In this document: positions 1 through 11,808 of the stretch, piece after piece | How positions within the stretch are numbered: the stretch's first letter is position 1 | Layout of the letters: every line of letters starts with the position of its first letter | Notes under the pieces: generated by a model | Databases searched by the model: none | What the model was told of the DNA's origin: nothing | What the model saw: only the letters and a program-made list of their open reading frames with translations | From: Mya arenaria | Lineage: Eukaryota; Mollusca; Bivalvia; Myida; Myidae | NCBI RefSeq assembly: GCF_026914265.1 | Contig: NC_069128.1 | Location: forward strand, 28,711,960 to 28,775,959 | Reading direction: 5' to 3' | DNA: 64,000 nucleotides | Made by a program: the position numbers and the translations under genes

Positions 1-1208
1 GCACTAAATTCTCGAAAGCTTAACAAGATATCTATTTCATCAATACTTGCTTTAATAAGATTGACCTGGTCACGCACTGGCAGAGACAAAAACAATGGTA
101 TTTCTTTTAAAAAGCCGCACGCGTTATCAAGCCAACCGTCCAGTACCTGAGTCTGTAACTCCATGTCAGCTACCCGTCCATCTATATCAAGTCCGTGCTG
201 CCGGTATATTTCAGTAAACTCAGTCCAACTAATTGCCTTCAAACTTCCGAACAGTTCTTTTCTCCGTTTATGATTTTCTGCCGCATATTCAAGAGCTTTT
301 GGCATATCTTCATCCTTTATATTGCCCGCACTATAGAATCGCATGTTACCTAATAGTTCTGCCATTTTCGTAACTACGTCATTAGTAAACTCTTTCGGCT
401 TTTCAGACCCTATGCTACAATGAGACAATTTTGAGCAGACAATATCTAGCACTGCGTCTAAATCCATGTCAATTTCTTGGGTTTTATCTTGCTCTTCTTT
501 ATCACCATCTTCCGCCACTTGTTTGTCTGCATCTGTCAAAGTCTTTGCCTCAATTATGGTTTCTGTCCGCTTGGATAGTTTGTATCTACCTATACTCGAC
601 TTTTCCTTTGACATCCCCACCTCTTTGCATTTTTTTATTCGGCAACTTTTACAGTGCACCTTTGACTTAAAACTTATCACACAATTACCCCCCTTTTTAC
701 AAGTGTAGCTGTTCTTCCTTAACAAGTACCTTCTGAAAAACCCTTTGCATGCCGCACATGAAATGACGCCGTAATGACAACCACATGCCTTAGCACCGCA
801 CACATAACAAGGTGGAAACTTAAGTTTAGCGGTTTCTCGATTTGGCCGTACATTATCATCGTGTATGTTATCATCGGCTGGTGAGTGTTCTTCGGTTTGC
901 TTTTGGTACATATGTTCCGTTCTACACACGTCTTTTAAGTCAATGATATCACAACTTCTTTCGGCATCAGAACTGGAATTCCACGGCGATAGCATGAAGT
1001 CCGTGGGAGGACTGCTGCTTTCTGTTGTGTTGGATGAAATATCGTCACTGGGTGTTCTATGGACCATGTCGATCAACGACAGCATTGACCCATTTAGCTC
1101 GAGATGGTCGTTATCCAACGCAGGCAATAGTTCGATTGTAAAGGTCGAATTATGGTACTCCTTCACAAAACTGTCATTGTCACAGAAGAGTTGAGCTAAA
1201 TCAGCCAT
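1..1208 (-). CDS. Nuclear receptor A, 3' end beyond the window
   Basis: The frame is open from the ATG at 1208-1206 to the left edge: 402 codons without a stop that I could find. The product is a nuclear hormone receptor, a DNA-binding transcription factor acting in the nucleus. Residues 1-133 are the variable N-terminal domain. Residues 134-199 are the two-zinc-finger domain: C-x2-C-x13-C-x2-C, then C-x5-C-x9-C-x2-C. The P-box reads CAACKG. A C-terminal extension containing SSIGRYKLSKRTE follows. The ligand-binding domain contains the family signature around LPVRDQVNLIKAS and is cut at SFREFSA. No intron interrupts the coding sequence. The start matches D and E by alignment (DNDSFVKEY versus DDESFVNVY). 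I infer a 5'UTR intron at 1277-1591. The extension resembles subfamily NR1, but I cannot name an orthologue. Confidence 0.9.
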   Translation of the reverse strand, partial: MADLAQLFCDNDSFVKEYHNSTFTIELLPALDNDHLELNGSMLSLIDMVHRTPSDDISSNTTESSSPPTDFMLSPWNSSSDAERSCDIIDLKDVCRTEHMYQKQTEEHSPADDNIHDDNVRPNRETAKLKFPPCYVCGAKACGCHYGVISCAACKGFFRRYLLRKNSYTCKKGGNCVISFKSKVHCKSCRIKKCKEVGMSKEKSSIGRYKLSKRTETIIEAKTLTDADKQVAEDGDKEEQDKTQEIDMDLDAVLDIVCSKLSHCSIGSEKPKEFTNDVVTKMAELLGNMRFYSAGNIKDEDMPKALEYAAENHKRRKELFGSLKAISWTEFTEIYRQHGLDIDGRVADMELQTQVLDGWLDNACGFLKEIPLFLSLPVRDQVNLIKASIDEIDILLSFREFS

Positions 1209-1276
1209 GTTTGCGCTGAAGCACTGGGGTATAGCCCGATAGTTGATACTTCCTTTCAAAGCCCGTTTTTAACAAC

Positions 1277-1790
1277 CTAAAATGACGACGCAAAAGTACA
1301 TTAAAACAACAACGTAGACATTTAACTTTTCATATACATGTTTCAATAGTTAATTTGTTGCAATAAACCAGCATCCATGTAAACGTAACCACATATTTAG
1401 TTTTCACTATGCCAGTACTCGGAAACGCTCGATAATGTTTCACATACGTGCAGGCTAGAGATATATATCTGAAATCGATGACCTCGATTAAGCATGTATA
1501 CGTTCATAGATATTCACACTAGGAAACTTTCTAAATAAAGCTGTAGATAAATCAAGGTATCAATAGATTTTACTATAAGTAAGTGACTTACCTACAAGAC
1601 GTATGATGGTTAGATACAGTTTAAATCCTTTTTCACTACTAGGGTACCCACAACTTATCATGTCAGCATGTACTTCATTCATAGCTAAATATAAATGTTT
1701 CATCAGTGGTTCAATTTCTGTGACATTGACTAGGACAGGAAACCAACCATCCAATCAATAGTCGGTGGATACACTACATGATAGTTTTAT
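1277..1790 (-). promoter_or_regulatory. Conserved upstream block with candidate 5'UTR intron of gene A
   Basis: This block is shared, diverged, by genes A, B, D and E and by two orphan copies near 16.3 and 31.5 kb. On the minus strand it has a good donor (TAG|GTAAGT, intron starting at 1591) and an acceptor (CATTTTAG|GTTGTT, ending at 1277) just upstream of the ATG. The acceptor is conserved in D and E. I infer a non-coding first exon above 1592 and a 315-nt intron. The exon's 5' limit and the promoter are not visible. Confidence 0.5.
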
Positions 1791-2604
1791 ATTTAAAGGC
1801 AATACTGTACATCAACTCAAAAAAGTAGCTGTTGAGTACAGAAAGTTGCTGTTGTTTCTCAATAAATTTAACATAGCCGCGGTTAAGCATAGTTTTGGAA
1901 AGCTATGTTGACTCAATTTAAGTGATTTTTTACGAGTGATACCGAACTCTAGTCGAGTAAAATGTTTATATTAAAGGCGCACAATATAGGCTGATGCAAA
2001 TATGTATATTTTTTTTATTTTGAATACATAATCATGTTTAACTCATTTGACTTTAATGATAAAAAACAAAACAAAAACATAGTATTTGTGTACAAATACA
2101 AAAAATGTTATCTTGAATAAATGTTTTTGTTGATTTTTTAATTAACATGTTCATGGACTCAAATTCTCCAGATAAAACCCCGTCAAAATATTGCTTTTTT
2201 ATTATTTGATATTGTGGATAACTTCAACGGATAATGACCTTAAATGTGACTAATTCATTGACATTTAATGACTTCAATGGTTCGCGCAGGAATAACTTGT
2301 GATGATCTAACTCGCATGACCTGGGTCATTCAATATTAATATTATCCGTAACCTTAAACATGCCTCAATGAATCCATTCAGCCTATTGGTCAGCTCAATA
2401 TACAGGCCATCAAAACACTTAGTTTCTAATTTTAAATTTAAGTTCAATCTAAGTTGCTTATTGAATACGGACCCTGGACCACGAAACTTGTTCGCTTCTA
2501 CTTATATATAGCATTAAAAGGGTGTATAGGATTCCTTTAATTACCCTTAGGTTGTTTACTGAATAATAAATGTTAAATTTCGTTGTTTTGATTGTATCAC
2601 TTGC
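1791..2604. other. AT-rich spacer, nothing recognised
   Basis: I see no coding exon or recognisable repeat here. The short frames have no family resemblance. Confidence 0.6.
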
Positions 2605-3890
2605 CATAGGCACTGCACACTGATTTGTTCGAATGCACCTATGGACGGCAAGCCGAATCGTCCGTTTTAAGCGCACCAGAGCAAGAAGTGCAGAAGGTGA
2701 GCTATTGTGATCGGTCTTTGTCCGTCGTCCGTCCGTCAGTCAGTCCGTCCGTCCGTTCAAATTCAATGAAACTTTACAGGAAGCTTCCTTGGGTGACCCT
2801 CTACAAAAATACAACAAGGGGTCACGATTGATCAGCAGCGACAACAACAACAACAGCAACAACACCAAAATGGCTGACTTCCTCTTTTGCTTTAAAAGCA
2901 TCTCCTCTGAAACTACCATTCCATATTCAATGAAGCTTCCTTGGGTGACCCTCTACAAAGATACAACAAGGGGTCACGATTGATCAACAACAACAACAAC
3001 ATCGACAAAATGGCCAACTTCCTGTTTTGCTTTCAAAAAAACATTTCCTCTAAAAATACCAGTCCAAATTCAATGAAACTTTACAGGAAGCTTCATTAAT
3101 TGACCCTCTACAAAAATACAACAAGGGGTCACAATTGATCAACAACAACAACAACAAAATGGCGAACTTCCTGTTTTGCTTTAAAAACATCTTCTCTGAA
3201 ACTACTAGTCCAAATTCAATGACACTTTACAGGAAGCTACCTTGGGTGACCCTCTACAAAAATACAAGAAGGGGTCACGATTGATCATCAACAACAACAA
3301 CAACAACAACAAAATGGCCAACTTCCTGTTTTGCTTTAAAAAAACATCTCATCTGAAACTACCACTCCAAATTCAATGAAACTTTACAGGAAGCTTCCTT
3401 GGGTGACCCTTTACAAAAAAAACAAGAAGGGGTCACGATTGATCAACAACAACAACAAAATAGCCAAATTCCTGTTTTGCTTAAAAAACATCTCCTCTAT
3501 AACTACCAGTCCAAATTCAATGAAACTATAAAGGAAGCTTCCTGTGGTAACCTTCTACAAAAATACAACAAGGGGTCGCGAAAAATCAACAACAACAAAA
3601 ACAATCTTGCCAACTTCCCGTTTTGCTTTAAATAACATTACCTCTGAACTACCGGGCCAAATTCACTGAAATTTTACAGGAAGATTCATTGCATGACCCT
3701 CTACAGAAATACAACAAGGCATTGAGATTGATCAACAACAACAGCAATTAAATGGCCGACTTACTGTTTTGCTTAAAAAAAATCTCTGAAACTACTGGGC
3801 CACATTCAATGAAACTTTACAGGTAGCTTCATTGCCTGGCCCTTTAAAAATGTAAAAAAAGGCATCGTCATCAGTAAATATCATGGCTCT
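2605..3890 (+). repeat. Tandem repeat array, eight units of about 145-165 bp
   Basis: A leader containing TCCGTC microsatellite (about 2717-2757) is followed by eight diverged units. Each contains ATTCAATGAAACTTTACAGG, then a GGGTGACCCTCTACAAA part, a CAACAACAA stretch, and CTTCCTGTTTTGCTTTAAA. Units start near 2759, 2926, 3067, 3215, 3371, 3516, 3661 and 3805, and decay toward the right. The short frames inside are not genes. Confidence 0.85.
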
Positions 3891-4077
3891 CTTGTTAATT
3901 TGTGTGTCCATTTTAGTAAGTCAATGAATCCAAAAAGTATAATACATAAACAGTTGATCTGATGAAATTGTACTGTGTTAAAGTTAAGAGATATCTAAAA
4001 CCTGGTTCATTGTTTTCTTGAATTTTCAAAATATAGTTTCAATGTGATGAACAGTTAATGCAAAAATGCTGTGTCAT

Positions 4078-4082
4078 AATAA

Positions 4083-4118
<36 letters not shown>

Positions 4119-4245
4119 TTAGTTTTTGTTTTTGATGATGATGATGATGATGCTGATGATGATGATGACGATGATGTTTTTGTTCATGATGATGATGATG
4201 AGGAGGAGGAGGAGGGGGAGGAGGAGGAGGAGGAGGAGAAGGTGG
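4078..4245 (+). repeat. GAT/GAG trinucleotide microsatellite
   Basis: (GAT)n tracts separated by GTTTTTGTT interruptions pass into (GAG)n. The reverse frame encodes only Ser/His/Pro runs and is not a gene. Confidence 0.95.
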
Positions 4246-5450
4246 ATGCAATCTGATTTTTTTTTCAGCAGTCTTATATCACTGGTTTCCAGACCTTAAC
4301 TCTAAACTTTGATACAAAGACAAACATGTTGCCAAAAACGGTCAATCTGTAAGTGTGCTGCGTTAGATCATGATTAAAGTCCATTTTCATAACGATGCGA
4401 ATACTGCTACACACAGTTAGCAGCTTAGTATGCTTGTTTATGTCTAAACGTTTAAAGAGTATTTTGGGATAAATTTCTTGCATTTCAGAAAAATGGGTTG
4501 AAATGTTAAGTTACAAAGAAATTCAACTTAAACACATTTTTTAACTTTATAATAAAAACATGAATCCAGCATTTTGATCTGCTGGTTTTGTACAGGGAAT
4601 AAATTTGAAAAGAATAATAAAACCATGTATACATTGAAAAGATTACATTGTGTAATCTAGCTTAAATTACCCGAAGTTTATTGATCGAGTGATTATTATA
4701 ATTTGGCTAAAAGAATAGTTAAGATTGTATCTCCTGACATAGCACAACTCCTTGATTCATGTGAACGCAACCATAAATCGTGTTTTAAAGCCTGAAAGCG
4801 ATGCGTAATATCTAATATTACTTTATTCAACCAGTATTTTGTGCTGCATTTTAAACTTGAGTTCATAAATATAATACAACTGGAGTGGTGGGATGGATTT
4901 TGTTTCATTGTTGATAAAATGTAAATCCTCATTGTAGTTTCATTACATTCATTATAAAGTATAAAACAATTATTTGAAACTAAGCGATAAAATGTAATTA
5001 ATAAACGAAGACTTGTCTGTTTTTTTCGAGGAAAAAATCATCGTCGGTGCTTATGCTTACGGTGCTAACTAACATTGGTCAAATTTTCAAAACAAGATAA
5101 AGATATTACCAGAGTCAATACACACATGGGCAGCAAGGCCTATAAGTCTGGTTTTAAAAATTGTTTTCGACTGAAAATAGGTCATGGCTTTCTCCTCACT
5201 GCTTTATATTTTAGTTTTAAGAGGATTGAAAAACATTTGGTATTTGAGACATGTTGGGTGTGATGAAGAAAAGGAAGCAAAATCAAAGCCATCGACGAAT
5301 CAGCGTGTTGCATTAAATAAATCCAGGTATATTTGCAAGCCTAAAGTAAGGCAGAGTATAGTGTGAATTCACTATTATGCAAATGTGCTGCTTGTAATGT
5401 GAACGAAGCTGAGTTTTAGTTGAATTATGTTAATTGTGTATATACGGAAC
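4246..5450. other. Spacer without recognised genes
   Basis: Only short unrelated frames are present. From about 5455 the sequence becomes the 3' flank shared by gene B and pseudogene C. Confidence 0.55.
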
Positions 5451-5647
5451 GGCTGAATAACCTCTAGGGTCATAAAAACGGTTTAACCATAGAATATATT
5501 GAGATTGCTAGCATGTGTGGAAATATTGTCGTGGAATCATAATAAATTGTTGTGTTATGTCCCATGGCGTGATACACAGAAAAATGAGACTGCACCATAA
5601 CCATTTACTCCAGTGTCTGTGATGTATTATACAGATATGAGAAATGC

Positions 5648-5653
5648 TTTATT
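5648..5653 (-). terminator. Candidate polyadenylation signal of gene B
   Basis: AATAAA on the minus strand (TTTATT on plus), about 315 bp past the stop codon. It is conserved at the same place in the homologous flank of pseudogene C (11096-11101), within TTTATTCAACAA. Confidence 0.5.
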
Positions 5654-5967
5654 CAACAAAGAAAAACAAATCATATAAAACAGATTTGGAAAGCAAGTAT
5701 ATGTACAATAAACAAACACTCATTCGATTTCTAGAGATTGTTCCGAGAAACAGATAAAGACCTTCATATTTTACACAAGATATATCCGAAACAAACATCC
5801 CATTGCCCCAGACTTGAAAACCAAAAATTGCAACCTGTAATGTTTTATTTCGCCTTTTCAATCATTGTTATTTTTCCAAACATCCATGTTCGCTGTTATA
5901 ATTATGACCGGGCTGGAAAGGTGAAGGGGATATCCTTTTGGGCATCAACTTTCACAAAACCTCACAC

Positions 5968-7428
5968 CTAATCTTTTTCTGGCAGAAGTTTCTCAAAAGC
6001 TGGCATCTTCTCTCGCACAATCTCGTTTGTGAAATATTCTTCATAGTCATCATAAACCATGTCAGAAACACCCCTTGTGTCGACAAGGCAGTCCATGATT
6101 TTAGAAAACCTTCCAGACGAGTCCGCGTGTTGTCTTTTCACTTCCAGTTGCAGACGATCGGCTGTCATGGCTTGGCACTTCTCGACTAATTGCGGGTTCA
6201 AGATTTTACATCTACCGGCTGAGAACACAACTAACGCACACATCAACGCATGTTCAGTTGGTTTTGGGTCGAGTTTCTGTAGCTTGACAAGGCAATGTGA
6301 CATTTGATCAAAGTTCCGCTTTGAAATGTATTTGTCTACTAGGTCTTCCTCACAATAAACCCTTCCTGGTTTTATGAAGATTTTGTGTTCAGCACTAAAT
6401 TCCCTAAAATTTAACAAGACATCTATTTCATCAAGACTTGCTTTAATAAGATTGACCTGGTCACGCACTGGCAAAGACAAAAACAGTGGAATTTCTTTAA
6501 TAAAGTCGCACGCGCCATCAAGCCAACCGTCCAACTCCTGGGCATTTAACTCCATGTCAGCTACCCGTCCATCTATATCAAGTCCGTGCTGCCTGTATAT
6601 CTCCGTAAACTCAGTCCAACTAATTGCCTTCAAACTTCCGAACAGTTCTGTTCTCCGTTTATGGTTTTCTGCCGCATATTCAAGAGCTTTTGGCATATCT
6701 TCATCCTTTATATTACCCGCACTATAGAAACGCATTTTATCTAATAGTTCCACCATGTTTTTCACTACTTCATCAGTAAACTCTTTCGGCTTTTCAGACT
6801 CTATGTTACAACTAGACAATTTTAAGCAGATAATATCTAGCGCTGCATCTAAATTCATGTCAACTTCATGGTTTTTATATTGTTCTTCTTCATCACCATC
6901 TTTCTCAACCTGTTTGTCTGCATCTGTCAAGGACTTTGCCTTAATTATGGTTTCTGTCCGCTTGGACAGTTTGTATCTACCTATACTCGATTTTTCCTTT
7001 GACATCCCTTCCTCTTTGCATTTCTTTAACCTGCAACCTTTACAGTATCCCTTCTGCTTATCACTTATGACACAATTACCTCCCTTTTTACAAGTGTAAT
7101 CGTCTTTTCTTAACAAGTGCCTCCTGAAAAACGCTTTGCATGGCGCGCATGAAATGACGCCATAATGGCAACCACATGCCTTGGCACCGCACACATAACA
7201 AGGTGGAAACGTAAGCTTGGAGGTTTCTCGATTTGGCCGAGCATCATCCCCTTTAATGCAACCATCGGTTGGTGAATGTTCTTCGGTTTGCCTTTGATAC
7301 ACATTTTCCGTTCTACACACATCTGAGCCATAGATGTCGGTCAACGGCAGCATTGTCCCGGCTCCCTCGCAATGATCGTTATGTAACGCAGGAACTTTCC
7401 CGGTTTTCAAGGTCGAATCACGGTACAT
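5968..7428 (-). CDS. Nuclear receptor B, 486 residues, intronless coding region
   Basis: Complete frame for a nuclear receptor. The DNA-binding domain spans residues 77-142 with all eight zinc-binding cysteines. Its P-box is CAPCKA, which differs from the CAACKG of A, D and E and from the common CEGCKG. The ligand-binding domain has the DQVNLIKAS signature. The C-terminus PAFEKLLPEKD sits where the AF-2 helix belongs, but has Lys in place of the usual acidic centre. The N-terminal domain is short. The segment holding SSPPTDFMLSPW in A, D and E is missing, and an in-frame TAA lies where A has its first codons, so translation must begin at MYRDSTL. A candidate 5'UTR intron lies at 7487-7837. 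Probably functional, possibly with altered DNA specificity. Confidence 0.9.
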   Translation of the reverse strand: MYRDSTLKTGKVPALHNDHCEGAGTMLPLTDIYGSDVCRTENVYQRQTEEHSPTDGCIKGDDARPNRETSKLTFPPCYVCGAKACGCHYGVISCAPCKAFFRRHLLRKDDYTCKKGGNCVISDKQKGYCKGCRLKKCKEEGMSKEKSSIGRYKLSKRTETIIKAKSLTDADKQVEKDGDEEEQYKNHEVDMNLDAALDIICLKLSSCNIESEKPKEFTDEVVKNMVELLDKMRFYSAGNIKDEDMPKALEYAAENHKRRTELFGSLKAISWTEFTEIYRQHGLDIDGRVADMELNAQELDGWLDGACDFIKEIPLFLSLPVRDQVNLIKASLDEIDVLLNFREFSAEHKIFIKPGRVYCEEDLVDKYISKRNFDQMSHCLVKLQKLDPKPTEHALMCALVVFSAGRCKILNPQLVEKCQAMTADRLQLEVKRQHADSSGRFSKIMDCLVDTRGVSDMVYDDYEEYFTNEIVREKMPAFEKLLPEKD

Positions 7429-7486
7429 ATCTTACCCGACACTGTCATGGAAAAGTCCGGTTCTTTCAATGTCAATTTTTAAAAAT

Positions 7487-8015
7487 CTGCAATGCCGATG
7501 GAAAATAACATTTTAACTATATTATATAATCATTGAACTATTTCTATATAAGATTAAAGAGTACTTGTTTTCAATAAACTAATACGCGCATTAAGATTAG
7601 CATTTATTTAATGTTTACTGCATGTGCCAGTTCCTTGACAAGCTCAATATATATAAGCATGAGTTATGACTAGAGATATATATCTTAAATGGACGATCTT
7701 CAGTATACTAGTACATGTTTACGCAGATTAATACCCGGATCGATGAACTTCAATTAGCATGTTTACACCCATAAATACCCGGACTATGGAAGTTTCTGCA
7801 TAAGCTTAAGAGTAAATCAAGGTATAAATAAACTTACCTATACATAAGAAAAACAAACGGCGTGATGGTTTTAATAATTGTAATCCCTTGTATTACACCA
7901 TCTTTTGTACGTACCCATAACTTAACCAGACGGTATGAAAGCGTTCATAGCAAAATATAAATATTTTCTGTTCCACTGGATCGATATTGGGTTATTTTCT
8001 GTTACATAAACTAGG
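7487..8015 (-). promoter_or_regulatory. Conserved upstream block and candidate 5'UTR intron of gene B
   Basis: Homologous to the blocks upstream of A, D and E. The donor reads TAG|GTAAGTTTATTG (intron starts at 7837) and the acceptor reads GCATTGCAG (ends at 7487), giving a 351-nt intron just before the coding exon. Inferred from cross-copy conservation only. Confidence 0.45.
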
Positions 8016-10913
8016 ACATGAAACCAAATATCCACCGATCAATACAAGGCTATGCTATACTATTGACCAGCCATCCACCGATCAACACTAGGCGATGGTG
8101 TATTGTTGACAACTGAATGATGAGAAGCTGCTGAGCATAGAATGCAAATATTGTTTTATTAGTATATTTGATATTACTCAAGAAATTGCTCCAACTAAGG
8201 GACCAGTTCATAAATTGCAGAACAATGCTTTCGATATTTTCCATGTTGCACGATAAAATGTGAAGTTCAATGTGCTTTATAAAAAATTACACTTTAATGG
8301 ATAATGAAACCTTAAATTATAATAGTCATGATTATCATTTTTTTTTTAAATTTTGATTTTAAATACCAACTTCCCCCCCAAAAAGATGAAGGTTACACAG
8401 TATTATTACAATATCCTTTATGTTTCTAAAACTCCAGCGCAGTATTCTCCATTGGCAAGCAGCAAAAAAGCGAGTTGCGAAAAATTAAAATTGAGCTTAA
8501 TTGTTTGTTTCGAAAATGCCATTCGAAAAAATGAATTCCAGATAATTCCCTTATAGAATTTTTCATTGCCGTTCTATTTACTCATAAGAGTAAAATGTGT
8601 TCACATTACATGCCGGTACAAATAAAAGGTGAATTTCATGCTTTTGAAATTCATGTATTAGACCAATACAATACAATACAATAGTGATTTATTTGTAATA
8701 CACAAGGCCACCGACCCAAAATACAAATCTATGATGTTCTAAGAGTGATGTATATTTTATTTAATGCATGCACAATAAATAATGAGATGTTAGCACATTT
8801 ACATACATTGTGCGCTGTTAGTTTTTAAATAGGAAAAATAATATCTATGTATAAATATTCGAATTAATTATCAAGGACATTATGAATAATGCTTTCTGCC
8901 TGAAGAAACTTTTACCTTCTTTAATTTATTAAAGCAAGACAACAAATGTCCTTTTGCTAATTATGTACTGTTCATCATATTAAATTGTACCATTTTATTC
9001 AGGCCGAATGCAACTCAAAGCAGTGTTTCATGTCCTTTTTACTGAATGATCGAATACTGGGCTTTTACCTGTAATTGTCATTGTATTATGAAACTAAGCG
9101 CCGCCATATTCAAACATGAAACATTGTCAATAGTGTTCAGTGATTTTTTAAGATTGGTACTCACTCACACAGTGGCTTGATTACAAGAGCTAATAAAAGT
9201 CACATTCAGTTCAAGATTTCGTTTAAGTAAGTCTCTCTTAATTCAAATGACAATTTCAATAACTTCGATAACGAATATGATACAATAAACCATTGACTCT
9301 ATTGTCTCCGAAGTAACATGTGTATATTTTTGGTATAATTTTGTTTGTACCGGAGATTAGCTTGGGAAAACCAGAATATATATAATTCCAGGCTTAAACT
9401 ATTATTACAATATTATCAACCATGCATAATGTCCTTCGGACATATGTTTACCCAACATGTTATCATGCACGTTTTTCTTCTGATTTTATTGCGCCGTAAT
9501 GGAAATAAAACATTAAAGGAACAGTGTGTGTATACCACGTGATCAATTGCGTCATAGGTGCTACGTCGGAAACTAATATTTTGATTTGAAAAAAGACTTA
9601 AAACAAAGATAACTTCACTATTTCTTCTCCATTTTAAATGAAACATAGCGCAGTCTACGCCGCTTACGAAGCCCTGTATTCGGCCTTTACCAGAGTGTGA
9701 TTGAGTGTTTAGTTTCTTCAGTACCCTTTTTTTGTTATTGATCATCAATAGTAATGAGGTAATTAAGATGTGTATAATTGTGATATGATTTATTCAGTTT
9801 TTTAGGCAATGTTTTGAAAGAAAAGCTCATCCTTGCATACCGGACGTGTGTTTCCGGTCATGTGACGAGTGCTAGAAAACCCCGTATTACACACCCCATG
9901 GAAGTAGAGTCACGCGAAACTATGCAACACTTCTTATTTCTTTTATTGTATGGTTTATGAAATATTATGCCATTTGAATAAAGCGAAGTCAAATATATAA
10001 GAAGGCAAGACTTTTGATTAAAATTGATATTGCTATTGGCTTACGCGCGTGCCCTCAGGTTGAATATTTCTGTCCGTACCGGAAACACATGATTGATACT
10101 TTCAGAAATGACGTTACGTACGTGTGCATACAAATTGGCGTGTGTTTCTTATAAAAATAATAAAAATTATGTTAATAATAATTTTAGGCAAAGAAAAAAA
10201 AAATGTTTCGGTGTAAAATATTTCTTTATTATAATATGCTTTTAATATGCTTTCAGATAGTTTATAAAGATTAAGTTATGACATAAAAACATTTACTATC
10301 CCAAACGGTGAAAATATCACATTTAAACCCGCTCTCACTTTCAAATCAAACATTCACACACACAAGGCTGGAATAAAACTATTGGTGCTCACTTGGTGGA
10401 ATATATTACCATCTTACACTAACAATTATCCTGTATGTACTACTTGGTTCCTTCATATCAAAACTTTATCGTACAACTAATATACCTACATGTACTACAT
10501 GGCACATTGATAACCATTTCCGATTTAAACTAACCAAACGATCTCGTTTTCCACCGTGCACTCTCCTTTCTGCATTGTTTTTTTATCATATTTATATTCA
10601 ATGCATAATGTTTGCATATATTATCCGCCCCGGACCCTGTAACCATAGTAACCACCGACCTACCTGTTACCAATACGACAAGTACGCACTATCTCGATCA
10701 GTATACAACTAACAACATGTCGCAGGCTCGTGAGTTAACATTTTACCAATCGGAGCACATCGGCAATTTCCGTCGTAAACGACATCGGATGTATTTTGAA
10801 GAATTACAAAGTCAGAATTATGTACATTCCCAACTGGGTCGGGAAATACTTCTTTGTTTATGTGTCAAGAACAAAAAACCCACATACTAGCAAAGCTAAA
10901 TATCTTCAAGGGT
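8016..10913. other. Spacer between receptor copies, no gene recognised
   Basis: AT-rich, with a short ATACA microsatellite near 8662-8683. A 92-codon frame at 10612-10890 has no recognisable motif and I do not call it. No tRNA or transposon protein was seen. Confidence 0.5.
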
Positions 10914-11280
10914 TATGAAAACGGTTTAACCATAGCAAATATTTAGTTTTGCTAGTACATGTATATGAGGAAATATTGTCGTGGAATTATGGTAAGTTGT
11001 TGTATTATGTCCCATGACGTTATAAACACGACCATGTTTGGCTCTGCATAATTTATTCCGTTGTATGTGATGTGCAAGACAGACATTAGAAACTTTTTAT
11101 TCAACAATGTAAAACAAATCGTATGAAACAGTTTTTGGAAAGCAAGTGTATGTACAACAAACAAACACACATTCGGTGATCAGTGATGGTTCCAAAAATC
11201 AGATAAAGGCTCATATATGTAACACAAGATATTTCCGGAACATACATCCCATTAATCAAGACTTGAAAACCACACAACCC
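10914..11280 (-). other. Duplicated 3' flank of receptor pseudogene C
   Basis: Clearly homologous to 5455-5840 downstream of gene B (shared AAACGGTTTAACCATAG, ATTGTCGTGGAAT, AAGCAAGTGTATGTACAA). Includes the conserved minus-strand AATAAA at 11096-11101. Confidence 0.7.
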
Positions 11281-11286
11281 TAACAC

Positions 11287-11808
11287 CTAATTCTCTTCCG
11301 GCATAAGGTCCCCAAACACTGGCAGCTTCTCTCGCATAATCTCGTTTGCTAAATATTCTTGAGACTCATCATTAAACATGTCAGAAATGCCCCTTGTGTC
11401 GACAAGACAGTCCATGATTTTAGCAAACCTTCGAGGCGAGTCTGCGTGTTGTCTTCTCACTTCCAGTTGCAGACGATCGGCTGTCATGGCTTGGCACTTC
11501 TCGACTAATCGTTGGTTGATGAGCTTGCATCTGCCAGTTGAGAACACAACTAACGCACACATCAACGCATGTTCAGTTGGGTTAGGATCGAGTTTCTGTA
11601 GCTTGATAAGGCATTGTGACATCTGATCAAAATACCGCTTTGAAACGTATTTGTCTACGAGGTCTTCTTCATGGTAAACCCTTCCCGATTTTATAAAGAT
11701 TTTGTGTTCAGGACTAAATGCCCTTATTGTTAACAAGATATCTATTTCATTGAGACTTGCTTTGATAAGATTGACCTGGTCACGCACTGGCAGAGACAAA
11801 AACAATGG
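11287..11808 (-). pseudogene. Nuclear receptor C: ligand-binding domain remnant cut by a LINE
   Basis: The frame encodes only the C-terminal part of a receptor ligand-binding domain, from PLFLSLPVRDQVN to the end. It is open and well conserved, with a C-terminus (VFGDLMPEEN) that fits an AF-2 core with an acidic centre. Homology stops abruptly near 11808 inside the codons for PLF, where LINE sequence begins. No DNA-binding domain follows on the right, so the 5' two-thirds of the gene has been lost. The surviving frame is intact, suggesting recent loss. As it stands it cannot encode a DNA-binding receptor. Confidence 0.85.

Noticed and set aside
1560..1754. 64-codon minus-strand frame in the upstream block of gene A (contains NVTEIEPLMKHLY)
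   Set aside because: The reading frame is not kept in the homologous blocks of B, D, E or the orphans, so I treat it as non-coding.
2625..3635. Several short plus-strand frames with MGDPLQK
   Set aside because: They are frames inside the 145-165-bp tandem repeat.
10612..10890. 92-codon plus-strand frame MHILSAPDP...
   Set aside because: No motif, no flanking signals and no second copy in the cluster.
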